From Shewanella khirikhana (GTDB lineage Bacteria; Pseudomonadota; Gammaproteobacteria; Enterobacterales; Shewanellaceae), in the NCBI RefSeq assembly GCF_003957745.1, contig NZ_CP020374.1:1-50369 (forward strand): 50,369 nucleotides of DNA, read 5' to 3'. How positions within the stretch are numbered: the stretch's first letter is position 1; each line of letters begins with the position of its first letter. The notes beneath the pieces are model-generated. The model was not told where the DNA came from and did no database searches. It worked only from the letters and a program-made list of their open reading frames with translations. Positions 8,914-16,144 of the stretch are shown piece by piece. The translations under genes and the position numbers were made by a program.

Positions 8914-8952
8914 TTAACATAATGAAATAAAAAGCTTTAGGGAGAAATATCC

Positions 8953-9948
8953 ATGAAAAAAGCACTCATTGCACTGAGTTTGCTCGGGCTATCTAATCCC
9001 GGCACCGCAATTGAAAATGGCACCCCCGTAGATTGGACTGCTCATGATGACATGGTGAAGATTAACTGCACTGGTACCCTTATTGGCGGAAAATGGGTAC
9101 TCACAGCGATGCACTGCGATCCAAATTCGCATCAGGGAGTCACCACGGTAAACGGATTGATTAACGTTGAAAGCGTCATTAACAATCCCAGCACCGACTA
9201 TGCCCTTGATATTGGGCTGTGGAAATTAAGCAGCGCCGCTGAGACAAAAAATATCAGGTTCTTATCCTCCCGAAACATTGAAGCCGGCGAGCGGATCAAG
9301 ATCACCGGTTTTGGGGCTGGTGCTGGCCTCCAGGCACTGGCATATGCGGAGCAAATCGCACTGCCGCCGACGGAGGCGCGGCCAGAGTGGATCACGTTAA
9401 AAATGGATGGAAACGGTAATACCGTTCCCGGCGATTCCGGCGCCCCGTATACAGATTCGAACGGCCGAATAGTTGGTATACACAAAGCAGGCGGTATAGA
9501 TGCTGAAACGGGAATTAACGCCAAAGGATCACGCTTACACTATGCAAAAGACTGGGTTTTAGAAACCATCAACGCCTGGCACTTTCCCACGTTGGCCAAC
9601 ACGCCAACCTCTGGCGGCTCGGTCACTATCGAGGTGCAAAGCCTACACGCGGATGCATTTATTGATAACGCCACCGCCAGCGGCGACGCCACTATCACAG
9701 GCGGCACCTGTTTTGGTGCGACTGTCCAGCCTTTCGATATTTGTACGTATACCGTGGCCAGCAACGGCTATGAGGGCACTGTCACGCTCGATGGTGAGCA
9801 AAAAATCACGATTAACAAGGGTCGCACAAAGCCTATTACGCCACCGACACCGCCATCAGATAGCAGCTCCGGTGGCTCTCTCGGATTCGTTTCACTCATT
9901 GCACTGGCGGGATTTGGGTTGGCTCGGAGAAAAATACTTGCCAAGTGA
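8953..9948 (+). CDS. Secreted trypsin-like serine protease with GlyGly-CTERM tail
   Basis: Chymotrypsin-fold (S1) protease, 331 residues. A signal peptide (MKKALIALSLLGLSNPGTA) is followed by the catalytic domain. His54 lies in VLTAMHC, the probable catalytic Asp86 in LDIGLWKL, and Ser162 in PGDSGAP; Cys39 and Cys55 can form the usual disulfide. After residue 210 a beta-rich region with two cysteines leads to PPTPPSDSSSGGSLG, a hydrophobic helix and ARRK. That is a GlyGly-CTERM signal, which in other bacteria is cut by rhombosortase for surface release after type II secretion. No rhombosortase is on the plasmid. GGGAG precedes the ATG. It is unusual cargo between a pilus operon and transfer genes and could act on a host or rival surface. 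Confidence 0.88.
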   Translation: MKKALIALSLLGLSNPGTAIENGTPVDWTAHDDMVKINCTGTLIGGKWVLTAMHCDPNSHQGVTTVNGLINVESVINNPSTDYALDIGLWKLSSAAETKNIRFLSSRNIEAGERIKITGFGAGAGLQALAYAEQIALPPTEARPEWITLKMDGNGNTVPGDSGAPYTDSNGRIVGIHKAGGIDAETGINAKGSRLHYAKDWVLETINAWHFPTLANTPTSGGSVTIEVQSLHADAFIDNATASGDATITGGTCFGATVQPFDICTYTVASNGYEGTVTLDGEQKITINKGRTKPITPPTPPSDSSSGGSLGFVSLIALAGFGLARRKILAK

Positions 9949-9970
9949 CTCGCAATACCGGCCCGACACG

Positions 9971-9999
9971 AAACCCACTCAGCACGTAGTGGGTTTTTT
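9971..9999 (+). terminator. Rho-independent terminator after the protease gene
   Basis: AACCCACT and AGTGGGTT form an 8-bp stem with an 8-base loop, followed by a run of T, 23 bases after the protease stop. It closes the protease transcript before the next gene at 10011. Confidence 0.85.
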
Positions 10000-10010
10000 A
10001 TGGGGGAGTT

Positions 10011-10679
10011 ATGGGCAGCATATTTTTCACACTGGTGCTTATTGTCGCTTTATTCACTTTTCTGCAAAACATCCCACAAACTAAGTTAGCAAACAGGCCA
10101 AAGATTTTGTTATCGAATGGTTTTGTTCGCGCCAGATATGACCTTGCCACACGATTTTTCGCACATTCGGTTTGTATCACTGTACCGCTGACCATCATCG
10201 GCTTGCTGCCAATAGCAGAAATGGCTTTCTGTACTACCACGTTTGCGGCTTTAGGTGTACTCATCCCACCCGAACTACGGTTAAACAGCGACTCAGAGCT
10301 GGTTGTGACAAAATCACTATTCGGCAGTTGTGCTGAAATCCATCTCCGCAATCCATACCAGTCCTTCACCAGGCGAACCTACCAAGAGCTATTACGCCTG
10401 GTTGAGTATCTCCCTGACAAGGGGATTAAACGCCTTAAATTAACCTCTCCTATGTTTTATCGCGCTGATGGAACACTAAGAGAGTTTTCGACCTTAGAAA
10501 AACTTCTCGCCCCAAAAAACGCCATATTATCAAGCTACAAGGCGAAGCCTTGGCGAAACTTCTTAGGACAACTCAGCATGATAGTAGATGGCGGAAAAGC
10601 CAAAAAAGAGAAGATAAGCAATATCAACCTGAATAAATGGCATGTTTTGGATATCCAGATTTCGAAAAATAAGGAGTGA
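10011..10679 (+). CDS. Unknown membrane protein, 222 aa
   Basis: I do not recognise this protein. It begins with a hydrophobic segment (GSIFFTLVLIVALFTFLQNI), has a second around residues 52-85 (SVCITVPLTIIGLLPIAEMAFCTTTFAALGVLI), and then a cytoplasmic, Lys-rich C-terminal domain. The loop FTRRTYQELLRLVEYLPDKGIKRLKLTSPMF suggests a compact alpha/beta domain. A strong GGGGGAG precedes the ATG, just after the terminator, so it probably starts a new transcript. The stop at 10679 is followed three bases later by the next small gene. Its place before traF suggests a transfer or surface function, but nothing direct shows one. Confidence 0.65.
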   Translation: MGSIFFTLVLIVALFTFLQNIPQTKLANRPKILLSNGFVRARYDLATRFFAHSVCITVPLTIIGLLPIAEMAFCTTTFAALGVLIPPELRLNSDSELVVTKSLFGSCAEIHLRNPYQSFTRRTYQELLRLVEYLPDKGIKRLKLTSPMFYRADGTLREFSTLEKLLAPKNAILSSYKAKPWRNFLGQLSMIVDGGKAKKEKISNINLNKWHVLDIQISKNKE

Positions 10680-10682
10680 ATT

Positions 10683-10856
10683 ATGCCGCTGAGTTGGTTC
10701 AACATCTGGCACATTGGGGGGCTATTTTATGCAAGCCCGGCGGGGGAAACGATGCCGCCGAATGCCGTTCACGAAATGCAGATCCGGGCCGAGGATGCAC
10801 AAGCGGCCCTGGCACATTTTCAATCCTGGTGTGCCACTGGGCCGACTTTGACATAG
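10683..10856 (+). CDS. Small protein, 57 aa
   Basis: Short gene with AAGGAG six bases before its ATG, starting three bases after the previous stop, so the two are probably translated together. The product begins MPLSWFNIWHIGGLFYAS, followed by an acidic-amphipathic part (HEMQIRAEDAQAALAHFQSW). A competing frame from GTG 10676 is longer but has no suitable ribosome-binding site and an unlikely composition rich in Gly, Cys and Arg. No family recognised. Confidence 0.5.
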   Translation: MPLSWFNIWHIGGLFYASPAGETMPPNAVHEMQIRAEDAQAALAHFQSWCATGPTLT

Positions 10857-10865
10857 GCGTATGCT

Positions 10866-11261
10866 TTAACTCTGATTCGCTTGTTTTGTGTGGTGATAGT
10901 ACAGATAGGCCAACCCAATCGGTGCGATGACGACAGCCAAAACGAAGCAAATTGCCATTGTCATTAGCTTGGCAAACAACATCAGCGGGACGGGCACCAC
11001 AAGCATGTTGTTGCCCAAGATGAAACCGACCAAGCTTTCGTATACGAAGCGCGAGTACGGATACAGGAAAGCGTTCACCAAGCACAGAACCATCCCGCTA
11101 ATAGAGATATCGCTCGGGTTTTCAAGCGAGATAAACATAAAGAGGGCCACAAATACGAGGCCAAAAACAAAATGTCGAAAGTAGTACGGCTTGGATAAGC
11201 CTCCGAAAGTTTTTTGGATGATTGGGTGCATAAAATAAAATCCAAATTCGTTCTGAGTCAT
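10866..11261 (-). CDS. Unknown four-helix membrane protein
   Basis: Protein of 131 residues, read opposite to its neighbours. Hydrophobic segments lie near 28-45 (RHFVFGLVFVALFMFIS), 53-68 (ISISGMVLCLVNAFLY), 75-92 (SLVGFILGNNMLVVPV) and 96-122 (LFAKLMTMAICFVLAVVIAPIGLAYLYY). The small size and multiple membrane spans would fit an entry-exclusion or immunity-type protein, and the plasmid has no recognisable TrbK, but this is a guess from size and position. It converges with the small gene ending at 10856 and diverges from traF. Confidence 0.6.
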   Translation of the reverse strand: MTQNEFGFYFMHPIIQKTFGGLSKPYYFRHFVFGLVFVALFMFISLENPSDISISGMVLCLVNAFLYPYSRFVYESLVGFILGNNMLVVPVPLMLFAKLMTMAICFVLAVVIAPIGLAYLYYHHTKQANQS

Positions 11262-11326
11262 TGGACGATATCACATCCCCCAAAGTGTTTACAAAGTAAT
11301 CAGCCATCCCCAAAGAGGAATTTCCA

Positions 11327-11851
11327 TTGAAAAAAGCCACCGCCCTACTTCTATTTGTGATGCTATTTTCCGTCACCGCGTCACTAGCGTACTTCATGGG
11401 AATAAGAATAAATACGAGCCAGTCATATCCCCCTGGGGTGTACGTTGTTTCAACCGCCCCCACCTACGAAAAAAATGATTTGGTTCTGTTTTGTCCACCC
11501 AATACCGCCATTATTACCGAGGCCATAAAGCGAGGCTATATCGATACTGGCCGCTGTGACAGCGGCACAGTGCCCATCATGAAACGGATTGTCGGTTTGG
11601 CTGGGGATTATGTCGAGTTCACCCCAACTATCACAATCAATCACTCGATATTACCTGATTCGATTCGATTACACGCCGACGGCGCAAATAGGCCATTGCC
11701 GCAACTCCCACCTTTTACGGTATCCGATAATGCATTTTTCGCCTATTCAGACCACGCCCCCAGGAACTCGTTTGATAGCCGCTATTTCGGTGAAGTACCT
11801 ACGTCAAACATCATCGGCACCATCCGCCCTTTAATGCTGTTTCCGATTTAA
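11327..11851 (+). CDS. traF: TraF conjugative signal peptidase (S26)
   Basis: IncP-type TraF, a signal-peptidase-like serine protease that in RP4 trims and cyclises the TrbC pilin. It has 174 residues, against 178 for RP4 TraF. It has an N-terminal membrane segment (ATALLLFVMLFSVTASLAYFM), the Ser of SQSYPPGVYVV (nucleophile region), and the Lys of IMKRIVGLAGD (general base), with a Ser-Asp-Ser box near the end (YSDHAPRNSFDSRYFG). It starts with TTG at 11327, supported by AGAGGA at proper spacing. A TrbC homologue is encoded at 40565, so the substrate is present though 29 kb away. Confidence 0.92.
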   Translation: MKKATALLLFVMLFSVTASLAYFMGIRINTSQSYPPGVYVVSTAPTYEKNDLVLFCPPNTAIITEAIKRGYIDTGRCDSGTVPIMKRIVGLAGDYVEFTPTITINHSILPDSIRLHADGANRPLPQLPPFTVSDNAFFAYSDHAPRNSFDSRYFGEVPTSNIIGTIRPLMLFPI

Positions 11852-11875
11852 CGATTTAACGAAAGGAGCCACAAG

Positions 11876-12127
11876 ATGACCGAACACCCCCAGCCCCTGC
11901 CTGCTGACGATATTGAGGCTTTACAATGCGACCAGCGCCCATTGTTTGAGTTGGAATACAACGGACACCCTGTATTTGTTGATATGCTGACCTTGTTGCA
12001 ATGCTTGAAGATTGCTGAGCATACTCACCATATTCCGGCTATCAGCCCACAATGGTGGCTGCAAATTACCAAAGAATATCCCGTGGAGGTGAACCTGGAT
12101 GGACGTATTCAAACTGCGAAAGAGTGA
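11876..12127 (+). CDS. Small unknown protein, 83 aa
   Basis: Acidic soluble protein with no signal peptide, preceded by a strong AAAGGAG. It ends with a 29-base overlap into the next gene, suggesting coupled translation. The sequence (ALQCDQRPLFELEYNGHPVFVDMLTLLQCLKIAEHTHHIPAISPQWW) matches no family I recognise. It lies directly after traF in the same direction and probably belongs to that transcript. Confidence 0.6.
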   Translation: MTEHPQPLPADDIEALQCDQRPLFELEYNGHPVFVDMLTLLQCLKIAEHTHHIPAISPQWWLQITKEYPVEVNLDGRIQTAKE

Positions 12128-13007
12128 CACTCACGCATTCATTATTACCCGTGAAAATTTTGAATATCATACCAAGCAGCAACCACCTTGGTATCAATCA
12201 CTGGATGGGCGCACAGAGTCTCATTTGGCAGTTTGCCCCGCCTGTGACAACACCATTTCAATTATTGGCCTTCATGCCTCTGACACTGAGCTTGATGAAG
12301 AGACAGACACCATTGGAACCAAGAAAAGCAGACCACCCCACGGGCGCCACTATCTATTCAAGCAGCTGGATAATCTGGGGGTTCTCGATAGAGAAGCGTA
12401 TGAAAATTGCCCCTACGCAGGAAAACCCACACTGTCCATAAACAAAAAACACTCTGCAAAAAGTCACATTCCCTCGGCCATACTTTCCATACTCAGTACC
12501 GACTTTGACCGCGTTATTTATCTGTTAACAACATCCATCGGCATTGGCATATCCAATAAAGAAGCAGCCAGTATGGCGACCCGATATCGCCAGGCAGAAG
12601 GATGGAAGTATGCTGGTGCAACCATCATGAACATCCCATGGATATTCGGCTACTTTTCCCGCTCAACACCGCTCATGTTCAAAAGCATCAAGCGCGAAGC
12701 GCTCAGAGCAGCAATTCAAGCACATTACCCAGACGCCCGATTCGAGGGAGAGTATTTCAGGCTTGAACGTACTGGGAGCTACATGAATCCCTGTTTCTGT
12801 TTTGAGAAACACACTCGAAAAACCGTTGATGAGCACTTAATTGAAACGATAGATCTAGTCTTATCTGATGACCAGGGGGCGGAGTTCTATCGAGAGCCAA
12901 TAACATTTGACCCCCAGCACTTCACCGCCTTAATCCACAGCAACAAAGCCAACTACAGAAGTCAGAAGCTAATTGAGTTCGGCAGACAAATGTTCCGTTC
13001 CGAGTAG
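12099..13007 (+). CDS. Unknown 302-aa cytoplasmic protein with Cys motifs
   Basis: Unrecognised protein. GGAGG lies nine bases before the ATG, within the overlapping upstream gene. There is no signal peptide or membrane span. A possible zinc-ribbon-like pair, CPAC at about residues 46-49, is followed by CPYAG near 104 and CFCF near 227. The rest is mixed alpha/beta with a basic stretch (FKSIKREALRAAIQAHYPDARFEGEYFRLERTG). It is the last gene of the traF transcript, facing higA. A transfer-associated role is inferred only from position. Confidence 0.62.
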   Translation: MDVFKLRKSDTHAFIITRENFEYHTKQQPPWYQSLDGRTESHLAVCPACDNTISIIGLHASDTELDEETDTIGTKKSRPPHGRHYLFKQLDNLGVLDREAYENCPYAGKPTLSINKKHSAKSHIPSAILSILSTDFDRVIYLLTTSIGIGISNKEAASMATRYRQAEGWKYAGATIMNIPWIFGYFSRSTPLMFKSIKREALRAAIQAHYPDARFEGEYFRLERTGSYMNPCFCFEKHTRKTVDEHLIETIDLVLSDDQGAEFYREPITFDPQHFTALIHSNKANYRSQKLIEFGRQMFRSE

Positions 13008-13051
13008 GAGAGACGTTGTGTACTAGCTCGGACCTGAGCTGACAGTCTCTC

Positions 13052-13435
13052 TCATTTGGTGGCTGCTGTCTTAACCAGTTGATAATCTTTTATCAAGCAT
13101 TCCAAAGGGATTTTTAACCCCTCATTTAACTTGCGGATCATGCTGAGGCTTAACCTACGCTGACGGTTTAGTACTTCTGAAACCCGACTACGCTGCCCAA
13201 GGAATGGCACCATATCAGCGTCAACGAGTCCTTGCTGCTCCATTCGGAATCGAATAGCCGCGATGGGATCTGGTGCTTCAATCGAAAATTGGGCATCCTC
13301 AAAAGCAGTCACCAGCGTGATCAATATCTCTAACTCGTCCCCATCCGGCGTATTTGGCTCTGCGTCAAAAAGCTGCTCAATGCGCTTTAGTGCAGCTTTG
13401 TTATCTGCCACTGTTCTAATTGGATTTATTTGCAT
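13052..13435 (-). CDS. higA: HigA-family antitoxin
   Basis: Antitoxin and repressor of a HigBA system, 127 residues from the ATG at 13435. The C-terminal half is an HTH of the HigA/Xre type (MVPFLGQRSRVSEVLNRQRRLSLSMIRKLNEGLKIPLECLI). The N-terminal half would neutralise the toxin. An upstream extension to 13504 overlaps higB and is rejected. The gene begins ten bases after the higB stop, with AGGAGG close upstream. Toxin-first order is normal for higBA. Confidence 0.92.
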   Translation of the reverse strand: MQINPIRTVADNKAALKRIEQLFDAEPNTPDGDELEILITLVTAFEDAQFSIEAPDPIAAIRFRMEQQGLVDADMVPFLGQRSRVSEVLNRQRRLSLSMIRKLNEGLKIPLECLIKDYQLVKTAATK

Positions 13436-13445
13436 TGCAAACCTC

Positions 13446-13745
13446 CTAAATTGTGGTTGCATCAACGCTGTCATACTCTGCATGAGTACCGACAAAGCGA
13501 ACATAAACCATTGAAAAATCGTACTTCACCGCCACTATCAGACGATACTTGTTGCCGTGTATGTTGAACACCACTCGGTTGTTGCCTACAAAGCTGGCAT
13601 TACGGTATTGGGCTTTAATTTCCTGCGGATTTCGCCAAGTGGCACATTTCGCTTCCTCGTACCACGATTTGAGCGGTTGTTCGCTATCTTGGTAACCGGG
13701 CTGCTCCCAAAAATCCCGCAGTGTCGCTCTTGAAACAACTCTCAT
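13446..13745 (-). CDS. higB: HigB-family mRNA interferase toxin
   Basis: RelE-superfamily toxin of the HigB type, 99 residues from the ATG at 13745 (MRVVSRATLRDFWEQ). Typical motifs are present: WYEEAKCATWRNPQEIKAQY, VVFNIHGNKYRLIVAVKYDF and YVRFVGTHAEYD. The longer frame to 13805 would begin inside the operator palindrome and is rejected. HigB toxins usually cut mRNA at translating ribosomes. The pair is divergent from traG and shares the intergenic control region with it. Confidence 0.93.
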   Translation of the reverse strand: MRVVSRATLRDFWEQPGYQDSEQPLKSWYEEAKCATWRNPQEIKAQYRNASFVGNNRVVFNIHGNKYRLIVAVKYDFSMVYVRFVGTHAEYDSVDATTI

Positions 13746-13761
13746 GTGTTCTCCCCTCTTC

Positions 13762-13823
13762 GCATTTCCCATTATGGGAAATGCAGGCGCTACAGTCAAC
13801 AACATTTTCCCATTTTGGGAAAA
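13762..13823. promoter_or_regulatory. Two HigA-type operator palindromes between higB and traG
   Basis: Two related dyads share TTTCCC-N5-GGGAAA. The first, 13762-13784, has 9-bp arms GCATTTCCC and GGGAAATGC. The second, 13805-13823, has arms TTTTCCC and GGGAAAA. Their centres are 41 bp apart, about four helical turns, so two repressor dimers could sit on one DNA face. The second dyad ends 14 bp before the traG start, so a repressor bound here could also affect traG. Assignment to HigA is inferred from position. Confidence 0.75.
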
Positions 13824-13837
13824 CCACCGAGCCCCCT

Positions 13838-15721
13838 ATGAAAATAAAAGACCACAATAACAAGGTGGGGGGCGAAATGCGCTCCCCCAAAAAACAACGT
13901 CAATTCATGCCATTGGCGATTGTATCAGCCTCAGTACTGGTTGGCCTGCAACTGGCAACTCAGCACTTTGCACACACATTTGGGTACCAACCTCAGCTTG
14001 GCGAAAACTTCTATAATCTCTATCTGCCCACCAATATTCTCACCTGGGCATTTGAGTGGTATTCCATTTACCCCTCGCAGTTTATTACCTCGGGTAGTGT
14101 CGGTATGGTGGCGACGGCGCTCGGCTTTATCGCTGCACTAACCAACAAAGTACGGCAATCCTCACAGTCCAAACCAAACCAGTTCCTACACGGCTCAGCA
14201 CGCTGGGCAAATCGCTCCGATATCGAAAATGCCGGGTTATTGAAATCCGCAACATCAACAGATGACGATACCGGCACAGGCGTTTACGTAGGGGCTTGGG
14301 TCGATGACGATGGGGTTATTCATTACCTGCGCCATAGTGGTGCTGAACACGTTCTTTGTTACGCGCCTACCCGTTCCGGTAAAGGCGTTGGGCTGGTTAT
14401 TCCAACACTGCTGTCATGGCGCAAAAGTGCATTGATCACTGATCTAAAAGGCGAGCTTTGGGAGTTGACAGCTGGATGGCGTAAACAAATGGGCCAGAAG
14501 GTATTACGCTTTGAACCAGCCAGCCGTCACAGCATTTGTTGGAACCCCATCGACGAAATAAGGGTGGGGACTGACTTCGAGGTTGGCGACATACAAAACC
14601 TGTGTACCTTAATTGTTGACCCTGACGGGAAAGGCTTAAATGACCACTGGCAAAAAACCGCCTTTTCGTTGTTGTGCGGGGTCGTTGTCCACACCATTTA
14701 TAAATGCCAGGCCGAGGGTAAAACCGCATCACTTCCGGCTATCGATGCAATGCTGTCTGAACCCAACCGCAATATTTCAGATCTCTGGAATGAAATGGTG
14801 TCATATCCTCATATCAACGGGAGCAGTCACCCATTAGCTGGGGCAGCAGGGCAAGACATGATTGACCGACCAGAAGAAGAAGCTGGCTCGGTGCTCTCCA
14901 CCGCCAAAAGCTATTTGATGCTATATCGCGACCCTGTGGTTGCGGCCACGGTCCGCAAGTCTGAGTTTGCTATAAAAGACCTCATGCACCATGGCGATCC
15001 CGTCAGCCTGTATATCATCACTCAACCCGTCGATAAAGAACGCCTCAAGCCTCTGGTTCGGATCATGGTAAACATGATTATTCGCCTACTGGCCGCCGAT
15101 ATGAAGTTTGAACACGGCAGGCCCGTCGCCAACTACAAACACCGGCTACTCGGCATGATTGACGAGTTTCCGAGTCTCGGTAAGCTCGATGTTTTGCAGG
15201 AATCTCTTGCTTTCGTCGCAGGGTACGGCATTAAGTTCTATTTAATTTGCCAGGACATTAACCAGTTAAAGAGTGAAAAAACAGGGTATGGCCGCGATGA
15301 ACAGATCACCTCAAATTGCCACGTCCAGAATGCCTACCCACCCAATCGCATGGAAACCGCTCAGCACCTGGCCAGCCTGACAGGTGAGACAACCATCATT
15401 AAGGAGCAAATAACGACTTCGGGCAAACGCTTTTCAGCCAGTCATACCAACGTTTCCCGCACGTTTACGGAAACAAAACGCACACTACTGACGCCTGATG
15501 AATGTATGCGATTGCCAGCACCTGATAAGAATGCAAAAGGCGAAATAGTCAAAGCTGGGGATATGGTTATTTATGTTGCCGGGTATCCGGCGATATACGG
15601 GCGCCAAATTCTGTACTTCAAAGACCCTGTGTTTTCTGAACGTGCTGCCATCCCCGCCCCAAAAAACACAGATCGCATAAGAACCCCTACCCCGCCTCAA
15701 AAATTCACTCTGAACGACTAG
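13838..15721 (+). CDS. traG: TraG type IV coupling protein (VirD4 family)
   Basis: Inner-membrane ATPase that delivers the relaxosome to the mating channel. It has 627 residues from the ATG at 13838, close to the 635 of RP4 TraG. The beginning MKIKDHNNKVGGEMRSPKK matches the start of RP4 TraG, which decided the start over ATG 13877 and an upstream frame at 13721. Two N-terminal membrane segments are followed by LHGSARWA, Walker A TRSGKGVG at about residues 179-186, LSWRKSALITDLKGELW, and Walker B with LLGMIDEFPSLG. The C-terminal ITSNCHVQNAYPPNR is also typical. Transcription starts in the intergenic region shared with higBA. Confidence 0.95.
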   Translation: MKIKDHNNKVGGEMRSPKKQRQFMPLAIVSASVLVGLQLATQHFAHTFGYQPQLGENFYNLYLPTNILTWAFEWYSIYPSQFITSGSVGMVATALGFIAALTNKVRQSSQSKPNQFLHGSARWANRSDIENAGLLKSATSTDDDTGTGVYVGAWVDDDGVIHYLRHSGAEHVLCYAPTRSGKGVGLVIPTLLSWRKSALITDLKGELWELTAGWRKQMGQKVLRFEPASRHSICWNPIDEIRVGTDFEVGDIQNLCTLIVDPDGKGLNDHWQKTAFSLLCGVVVHTIYKCQAEGKTASLPAIDAMLSEPNRNISDLWNEMVSYPHINGSSHPLAGAAGQDMIDRPEEEAGSVLSTAKSYLMLYRDPVVAATVRKSEFAIKDLMHHGDPVSLYIITQPVDKERLKPLVRIMVNMIIRLLAADMKFEHGRPVANYKHRLLGMIDEFPSLGKLDVLQESLAFVAGYGIKFYLICQDINQLKSEKTGYGRDEQITSNCHVQNAYPPNRMETAQHLASLTGETTIIKEQITTSGKRFSASHTNVSRTFTETKRTLLTPDECMRLPAPDKNAKGEIVKAGDMVIYVAGYPAIYGRQILYFKDPVFSERAAIPAPKNTDRIRTPTPPQKFTLND

Positions 15722-15733
15722 CAACCCCACCGG

Positions 15734-15776
15734 GGTTATCCACAGTTTTGGGGGATAACCTGGGCAAAAACTGTCC
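15734..15776. other. DnaA-box-containing dyad between traG and ssb
   Basis: A perfect DnaA-box consensus TTATCCACA lies at 15736-15744. It is inside a larger dyad: GGTTATCC (15734-15741) faces GGATAACC (15753-15760), and ACAGTTTT faces AAAACTGT. This sits in the 96-bp gap before ssb. It could be a lagging-strand or secondary initiation site, or simply fold as an mRNA hairpin that controls ssb. The base match is direct; the function is inference. Confidence 0.45.
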
Positions 15777-15817
15777 AAACCTCACGACAGTCCCCTGTAA
15801 TCAAAAAGGAAACCATT

Positions 15818-16132
15818 ATGTTTATCAAATTATGCCGCATCGGCCAGGATGCGATTACCCGCTATACCCCCCAAGGCACCGCAGTCACCGTTATTTCCTG
15901 CGCATATAGCGTCGGGTACGGCGAGCACGAAAAAACGCAGTGGATTGAGGCTGAATATTGGGGCGAACGCGGTCAAAAATTGGCCGAAAAACTCACCAAA
16001 GGCCGCCAAATATTACTCACTGCCGACGATGTTTACATCGACACGTTCACAAAAGCCGACCATTCAACAGGCTTCAAACTCAAATGCCGCGTGGTGGGCA
16101 TTGATTTCACCTCCGGGAGTCAACCCCAATAA
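15818..16132 (+). CDS. ssb: Single-stranded DNA-binding protein
   Basis: OB-fold SSB-like protein of 104 residues, shorter than chromosomal SSB (about 175) and lacking the acidic DDDIPF tail. Visible features are VTVISCAYSVGYGEHEKTQWIEAEYWGERGQKLAEKLTKGRQILLTADDVYIDTF, which follows the SSB pattern of variable beta strand, W-I-x-x-x-x-W, then L-x-K-G-x-x-I. GGAAA precedes the ATG. It is directly upstream of traE, fitting protection of the transferred strand during conjugation. IncP plasmids also carry an ssb, but in another region. Confidence 0.87.
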   Translation: MFIKLCRIGQDAITRYTPQGTAVTVISCAYSVGYGEHEKTQWIEAEYWGERGQKLAEKLTKGRQILLTADDVYIDTFTKADHSTGFKLKCRVVGIDFTSGSQPQ

Positions 16133-16144
16133 GTGAGGCGTACT

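Noticed and set aside
10676..10930. GTG-started 84-codon frame
   Set aside because: The alternative ATG at 10683 in another frame has AAGGAG at ideal spacing. The longer frame is Cys/Gly/Arg-rich and runs into the opposite gene.
10866..11261. Colicin immunity protein
   Set aside because: No colicin gene nearby; only the four-helix shape is similar, so it was left as unknown.
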